A stretch of 9,906 nucleotides of DNA, from NCBI GenBank assembly GCA_045605745.1, contig JAZUQN010000051.1:1-9906 (forward strand), given 5' to 3'. Origin of the DNA: SIG710 sp045605745 (lineage in GTDB: Bacteria > Bacillota > Clostridia > Oscillospirales > CAG-272). The notes beneath the pieces are model-generated. The model worked only from the letters and a program-made list of their open reading frames with translations. It did no database searches and was not told the DNA's origin. The translations under genes and the position numbers were made by a program. Of this stretch, positions 7,302 through 9,906 are shown in pieces (position 1 is the first letter of the stretch; each line of letters begins with the position of its first letter).

Positions 7302-8195
7302 ATGAGTAAAACAAAACCGATATTTATCGGAGCTGCAACAGCGCTTGTAACACCGTTTGTTGAAGGTGAAATAGATTATGATGCGTTTGGAAATATGATA
7401 GATTTTCAAATTAATAATTCTATCGATGCGTTGGTTGTTGCCGGTACCACCGGAGAAGCCTCGACTCTTTCGGAGGGGGAATACGAGGAACTTATACAGT
7501 ATGCAGTTGAAAAAAACGCAGGGCGAGTTCCCCTCATTGCCGGAAGCGGCAGTAATGACACAAAAAAGGCTTGCAGGCTGACTGAATTAGCAACTAAAAT
7601 GGGTGTTGATGCTTGCCTTGTTGTTACTCCATATTATAATAAAGCTAATTCTTTGGGATTAACCGAGAATTATCGAGCAATAGCGAGCCATACCGATTTG
7701 CCTATCATAGTTTATAATGTTCCAACAAGAACTTGTGTAAATATTTCGCTCGATGTTTACCGCGAGATAGCTAAAATTGATAATATAGTTGCAGTTAAAG
7801 AGGCAAGTCCCGATATCACTGCCTGTGCAGAGCTGATTTTTGAATGTGGGAATGATCTGGATATCTATACCGGAAGTGATGATCAGATACTACCGACGCT
7901 TTCGATAGGCGGACTTGGTACAATCTCGGTGGTTTCAAATCTTATCCCACGAGAGATACATGAAATATGTATGTCCTATAGAAGCGGCGATACATTAAGG
8001 GCATATACATTATTTAAAAAATACTATCCTCTAATGCGAGCAATGTTCAGCGAGGTCAATCCCATACCGGTGAAAACCGCGCTTTCAATGCTTGGAAAAT
8101 GCAAAGAAGAATTTAGGCTTCCTCTTTGCAGAATAAGCGAGCTTAATAGAAATAAGCTCGAAAAAATATTGAAAGAACATGGAATTTTCTATTAA
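7302..8195 (+). CDS. dapA: 4-hydroxy-tetrahydrodipicolinate synthase DapA
   Basis: DapA condenses pyruvate with aspartate-4-semialdehyde, the committed step to diaminopimelate and lysine; diaminopimelate is also the source of spore dipicolinate. It is a class I aldolase of the NAL/DapA TIM-barrel family. Visible motifs: ATALVTPF near the N-terminus, the substrate loop GTTGE (48-52), YNVPTRT with the catalytic tyrosine Y138, and VKEAS with Schiff-base lysine K166. The Y-K spacing of 28 equals that of the E. coli enzyme (Y133/K161). The 297-residue length from ATG 7302 is normal. I chose this start because AGGAGG (7290-7295) lies six bases before it; an upstream TTG at 7284 would place the ribosome binding site inside the coding sequence and add non-conserved residues. 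Related aldolases such as N-acetylneuraminate lyase share the fold, but the motifs fit DapA best. It overlaps the end of convergent rpe by 4 nt. Confidence 0.93.
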   Translation: MSKTKPIFIGAATALVTPFVEGEIDYDAFGNMIDFQINNSIDALVVAGTTGEASTLSEGEYEELIQYAVEKNAGRVPLIAGSGSNDTKKACRLTELATKMGVDACLVVTPYYNKANSLGLTENYRAIASHTDLPIIVYNVPTRTCVNISLDVYREIAKIDNIVAVKEASPDITACAELIFECGNDLDIYTGSDDQILPTLSIGGLGTISVVSNLIPREIHEICMSYRSGDTLRAYTLFKKYYPLMRAMFSEVNPIPVKTALSMLGKCKEEFRLPLCRISELNRNKLEKILKEHGIFY

Positions 8196-8863
8196 CCTGC
8201 AAAGGGGTGTAAATCGCACTCTGAACGCATCTTTGAAATAACGGTTCTTGGCTTATGTGAACCGAATATTGCAGATCCCGCAACGATAACATTTGCACCG
8301 TTTGAGGAGCAAAGCCAAACATTTTCTTCGTTTATACCACCGTCAACCTCAATATTGGTTTTAAGCCCCCTCTTTGTTATTTCGCGTCGAAGCGCACGGC
8401 ATTTATCAAGGGTTTCGGGAATCATTTTTTGACCTCCAAAGCCCGGTTCAACCGTCATAACAAGCACCATATCAAGCTTATCAAGATAGGGAAGGACAGC
8501 TTCGTGTGAAGTGCCGGGTGAAATAGCCAAGCTGGCCCTGACATCATGATCCTTTATGTAATCGATCATTTCGCCTATATTTCCTTCACTTTCAACATGG
8601 AGTGTTATGATATCAGCACCTGCCCGTATAAAGCTATCAAGATATTTTGAAGGCTCACTGATCATAAGGTGAACATCAAAGAGAAGGCGGCTTACCTTTC
8701 TTATGGAGGAAATAACACCGGGGCCAAAGCTGATGTTTGGTACAAAGTGTCCGTCCATTATATCAAGATGCAGATAATCTGCACCCGCGGATTCCATTTT
8801 GATTGCTTCGTCAGCAAGATGCGAAAAGTCGCAAGCAAGAACCGATGGGGAAATGAAAGTCAT
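8192..8863 (-). CDS. rpe: Ribulose-phosphate 3-epimerase
   Basis: Interconverts D-ribulose 5-phosphate and D-xylulose 5-phosphate in the pentose phosphate pathway; a cytoplasmic metal-dependent TIM barrel. Family signatures: SPSVLACDF at the start (S7), LHLDIMDGHFVPNISFGP with metal ligands H32 and D34, VHLMI with H65, VEPGFGGQ (138-145), EVDGGI with D174, and the phosphate-binding AGSAIF (195-200). Catalytic D34 and D174 are both present. The 223-residue length is typical. The ATG is preceded by a full AGGAGGT (8869-8875) at 5 nt spacing. It is often located next to rsgA/prkC-type genes in Firmicutes, but here it lies downstream of ispF with a 192-nt gap and is probably transcribed separately. 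Its stop codon interlocks with that of dapA. Confidence 0.97.
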   Translation of the reverse strand: MTFISPSVLACDFSHLADEAIKMESAGADYLHLDIMDGHFVPNISFGPGVISSIRKVSRLLFDVHLMISEPSKYLDSFIRAGADIITLHVESEGNIGEMIDYIKDHDVRASLAISPGTSHEAVLPYLDKLDMVLVMTVEPGFGGQKMIPETLDKCRALRREITKRGLKTNIEVDGGINEENVWLCSSNGANVIVAGSAIFGSHKPRTVISKMRSECDLHPFAG

Positions 8864-8876
8864 TTTTTACCTCCTG

Positions 8877-8897
8877 ATTTGTCGCAAAGCGACGAAT
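8877..8897 (-). other. Small hairpin in the rpe leader, next to the ribosome binding site
   Basis: On the minus strand ATTCGTCGC and GCGACAAAT form a 9-bp stem (one G-T/A-C position imperfect) around a TTT triloop; the core GTCGC/GCGAC is perfect. It lies one base upstream of the AGGAGGT of rpe. No T-run follows, so it is not a terminator. It could stabilise the 5' end of the rpe mRNA or influence ribosome access. Confidence 0.45.
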
Positions 8898-8909
8898 TTT
8901 GTAACAAGA

Positions 8910-8947
8910 AATTTATTGTGCACATATAATTTAGTGTGCAATAAATT
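8910..8947. repeat. 14-bp imperfect dyad between rpe and ispF
   Basis: AATTTATTGTGCAC (8910-8923) and GTGTGCAATAAATT (8934-8947) form an inverted repeat with a 10-nt AT-rich centre. In plus-strand RNA all 14 positions pair, two as G-U wobbles. In minus-strand RNA those two become C-A mismatches. It overlaps a weak minus-strand promoter candidate for rpe (CTGTCA at 8947-8952, 18 nt, TATATG at 8923-8928), so it may be an operator, or a plus-strand RNA structure. Confidence 0.5.
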
Positions 8948-8977
8948 GACAGTTGCGTAGCCGGCAATGGATATAAA
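8946..8977 (+). promoter_or_regulatory. Candidate plus-strand promoter in the rpe-ispF gap
   Basis: A perfect TTGACA -35 box lies at 8946-8951. The -10 is less certain: GATATA (8970-8975) at 18 nt, or TATAAA (8972-8977) at 20 nt. A start near 8981-8984 would read toward the T-run-bearing hairpin at 9028-9057. No plus-strand protein gene follows. Confidence 0.3.
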
Positions 8978-8980
8978 AAA

Positions 8981-9057
8981 CAGGGACGTGTGAGAAATTT
9001 TTGCCGGAGTGCGTGACGATTTTTATATTGGGCTGCTTTGGGCAGCCCAAGCTTTTT
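8981..9057 (+). ncRNA. Possible small plus-strand RNA (about 75 nt)
   Basis: Hypothetical. A possible promoter at 8946-8977 and a plus-oriented terminator at 9028-9057 bracket about 75 bases with no open reading frame of note. Part of the 3' end is antisense to the last codon of ispF. I recognise no known RNA family. It rests on weak promoter evidence and terminator orientation only. Confidence 0.22.
9028..9057 (+). terminator. Hairpin with plus-strand T-run at the 3' end of ispF
   Basis: TTGGGCTGC (9028-9036) pairs with GCAGCCCAA (9042-9050), and the plus strand continues GCTTTTT (to 9057). In the minus direction, the direction of ispF, the stem is followed by TATAAAAAT and lacks a U-tract. 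It therefore reads as an intrinsic terminator for plus-strand transcripts, or as a 3'-protective hairpin for the ispF mRNA. It touches the ispF stop codon (9056-9058). Confidence 0.55.
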
Positions 9058-9532
9058 AGTCTTTCGTTAAAATACAAACCGCATGGGCGGCAATTCCTTC
9101 TTTTTTTCCGGTGAATCCAAGCTTTTCTTCTGTTGTGGCTTTAACGCTGACAGCGTTAAGCTCTAAACCAAGAGCATTAGCAATATTTACTCGCATTTCC
9201 ATGATATATGGAGACAGCTTTGGAGCTTGGGCGATGACTGTTGAATCGATATTAGATATTTTATATCCTTTTTCGGAAAGAATTTCACCCACTGTTTTTG
9301 CAAGCTCTATACTGTCTGCGCCCTTATATTTTTCTTCGTTATCGGGAAAAAGATTGCCTATATCACCAAGTGCTGCAGCTCCAAGAAGCGCATCCATAAC
9401 AGCGTGGACAAGCACATCTGCATCACTGTGACCGAGAAGTCCTGTTTCATGGGGAATATCCACCCCTCCGATTATCAATTTTCGGCCCTCGGCTAATTTA
9501 TGAACATCATATCCATGACCTATTCTGAACAT
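9056..9532 (-). CDS. ispF: 2-C-methyl-D-erythritol 2,4-cyclodiphosphate synthase IspF
   Basis: IspF cyclises CDP-methylerythritol 2-phosphate to MEcPP, releasing CMP, in the non-mevalonate (MEP) isoprenoid pathway. It works as a cytoplasmic trimer with active sites at subunit interfaces. Motifs: RIGHGYDVH at the N-terminus with metal ligands D9 and H11, GHSDADV (34-40), metal ligand H43, GDIGNLFPD (56-64), and TTEEKLGFTG (133-142), the CDP-binding loop. The length of 158 residues is normal and the protein is complete. The start ATG lies within the end of ispD (13-nt overlap). Its own ribosome binding site, GAGAGG, is 11 nt away, longer than ideal, so translation is probably coupled to ispD. 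Confidence 0.97.
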   Translation of the reverse strand: MFRIGHGYDVHKLAEGRKLIIGGVDIPHETGLLGHSDADVLVHAVMDALLGAAALGDIGNLFPDNEEKYKGADSIELAKTVGEILSEKGYKISNIDSTVIAQAPKLSPYIMEMRVNIANALGLELNAVSVKATTEEKLGFTGKKEGIAAHAVCILTKD

Positions 9533-9906
9533 TTTTTCTCAAGCCTCTCTTTTCTTTCGGATAAGATCTTTTCAGCTCTGATAATATCATCCGGGTGGGT
9601 TATTTTAATGTTTTCGGCACTACATTCAACCATTTTGACTTTGTAACCAATTCGTTCTGCCAGCATATTGTCATCGGTTGTTTCGAAGCCTTCTTCTTTT
9701 GCAGTGTATGCGGCAGCAGAATAGAGATTTCGAGAAAAAATTTGGGGGGTTTGAGCAAGCTTAACAAAATTTCTATCTTCTGTTCGGATGGCGAAGCCTT
9801 TAGAATCGACAATTTTAACGGTATCAACAACGCTAACTGAAGCACTTGCGGCAGAATATTTTATAGCAGCATCCAGTACCTTTTCTATGTCCGCTACCTC
9901 AATAAG
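9520..9906 (-). CDS. ispD: 2-C-methyl-D-erythritol 4-phosphate cytidylyltransferase IspD, C-terminal part
   Basis: Only the last 128 residues are present; the N-terminal nucleotide-binding half is beyond the right edge. IspD attaches CMP from CTP to methylerythritol 4-phosphate, two steps before IspF in the MEP pathway. Family landmarks in order: VVDTVKIV (the conserved 'TDTVK' region), LAQTPQIF (consensus 'QTPQ-F'), TTDDNMLAER (consensus 'TDDa--vE') and NIKITHPDD (consensus 'NIKITtpeD'). The frame is open from the window edge to TAG at 9520-9522. The stop overlaps the ispF start by 13 nt, the common ispD-ispF operon arrangement. The C-terminus is lysine/glutamate-rich (ERKERLEKKCSE). The frame was deduced by hand translation and contains no interruption. 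Confidence 0.93.
   Translation of the reverse strand, partial: LIEVADIEKVLDAAIKYSAASASVSVVDTVKIVDSKGFAIRTEDRNFVKLAQTPQIFSRNLYSAAAYTAKEEGFETTDDNMLAERIGYKVKMVECSAENIKITHPDDIIRAEKILSERKERLEKKCSE

Noticed and set aside
9028..9057. Conventional terminator for ispF on the minus strand
   Set aside because: In that direction the stem is followed by TATAAAAAT rather than a T-run; the T-run is on the plus strand.
9600..9845. 81-codon open frames on both strands near the right edge
   Set aside because: They lie within ispD in other frames; the ispD frame carries QTPQ, TDD and NIKIT motifs and is open throughout.

Overview
The window looks like a piece of chromosome from a spore-forming, low-to-moderate G+C Clostridia, plausibly a gut Oscillospiraceae/Ruminococcaceae-type Firmicute. 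This rests on four things: the start of a spore germination protease (gpr), strong AGGAGG-type ribosome binding sites, a Gram-positive lipoprotein peptide binder, and a very large secreted esterase carrying BspA-type leucine-rich repeats. I see no insertion sequence, phage gene, CRISPR array, tRNA or rRNA.

Left part (1-2180). A truncated gpr gene on the minus strand is divergent from an orphan oligopeptide-binding lipoprotein gene. The 203-base spacer holds a near-consensus housekeeping promoter for the lipoprotein gene, a possible forespore-sigma-type promoter for gpr, and a perfect 9-bp inverted repeat in the gpr leader. The lipoprotein gene has its own strong intrinsic terminator, so it is probably monocistronic, and no permease or ATPase gene follows.

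Centre (2181-6146). A 1235-residue exported protein combines an N-terminal beta domain, a divergent CE7 (acetyl xylan esterase-like) hydrolase domain with a readable Ser-Asp-His triad, two BspA/LRR_5-type repeat blocks, an unassigned C-terminal module and a very acidic tail. It is the least ordinary gene here. It is probably a cell-surface or secreted enzyme acting on esterified glycans or a similar extracellular substrate. It ends inside a long symmetrical hairpin shared with the convergent gene queA.

Right part (6143-9906) is housekeeping. It contains queA (queuosine tRNA modification, minus), dapA (lysine/diaminopimelate pathway, plus), rpe (pentose phosphate pathway, minus), and an ispD-ispF pair (MEP isoprenoid pathway, minus, overlapping by 13 nt, ispD cut by the window edge). 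dapA and rpe converge and overlap by 4 nt with no terminator between them. The 192-base gap between rpe and ispF contains an imperfect dyad and a hairpin followed by a T-run that reads as a terminator in the plus direction. No plus-strand gene lies there, so a small plus-strand RNA is possible but unproven.

I found no convincing new multi-gene system. The items most worth a second look are the multidomain esterase with lost CE7 motifs, the possible small RNA between rpe and ispF, and the unusual gene-end arrangements.
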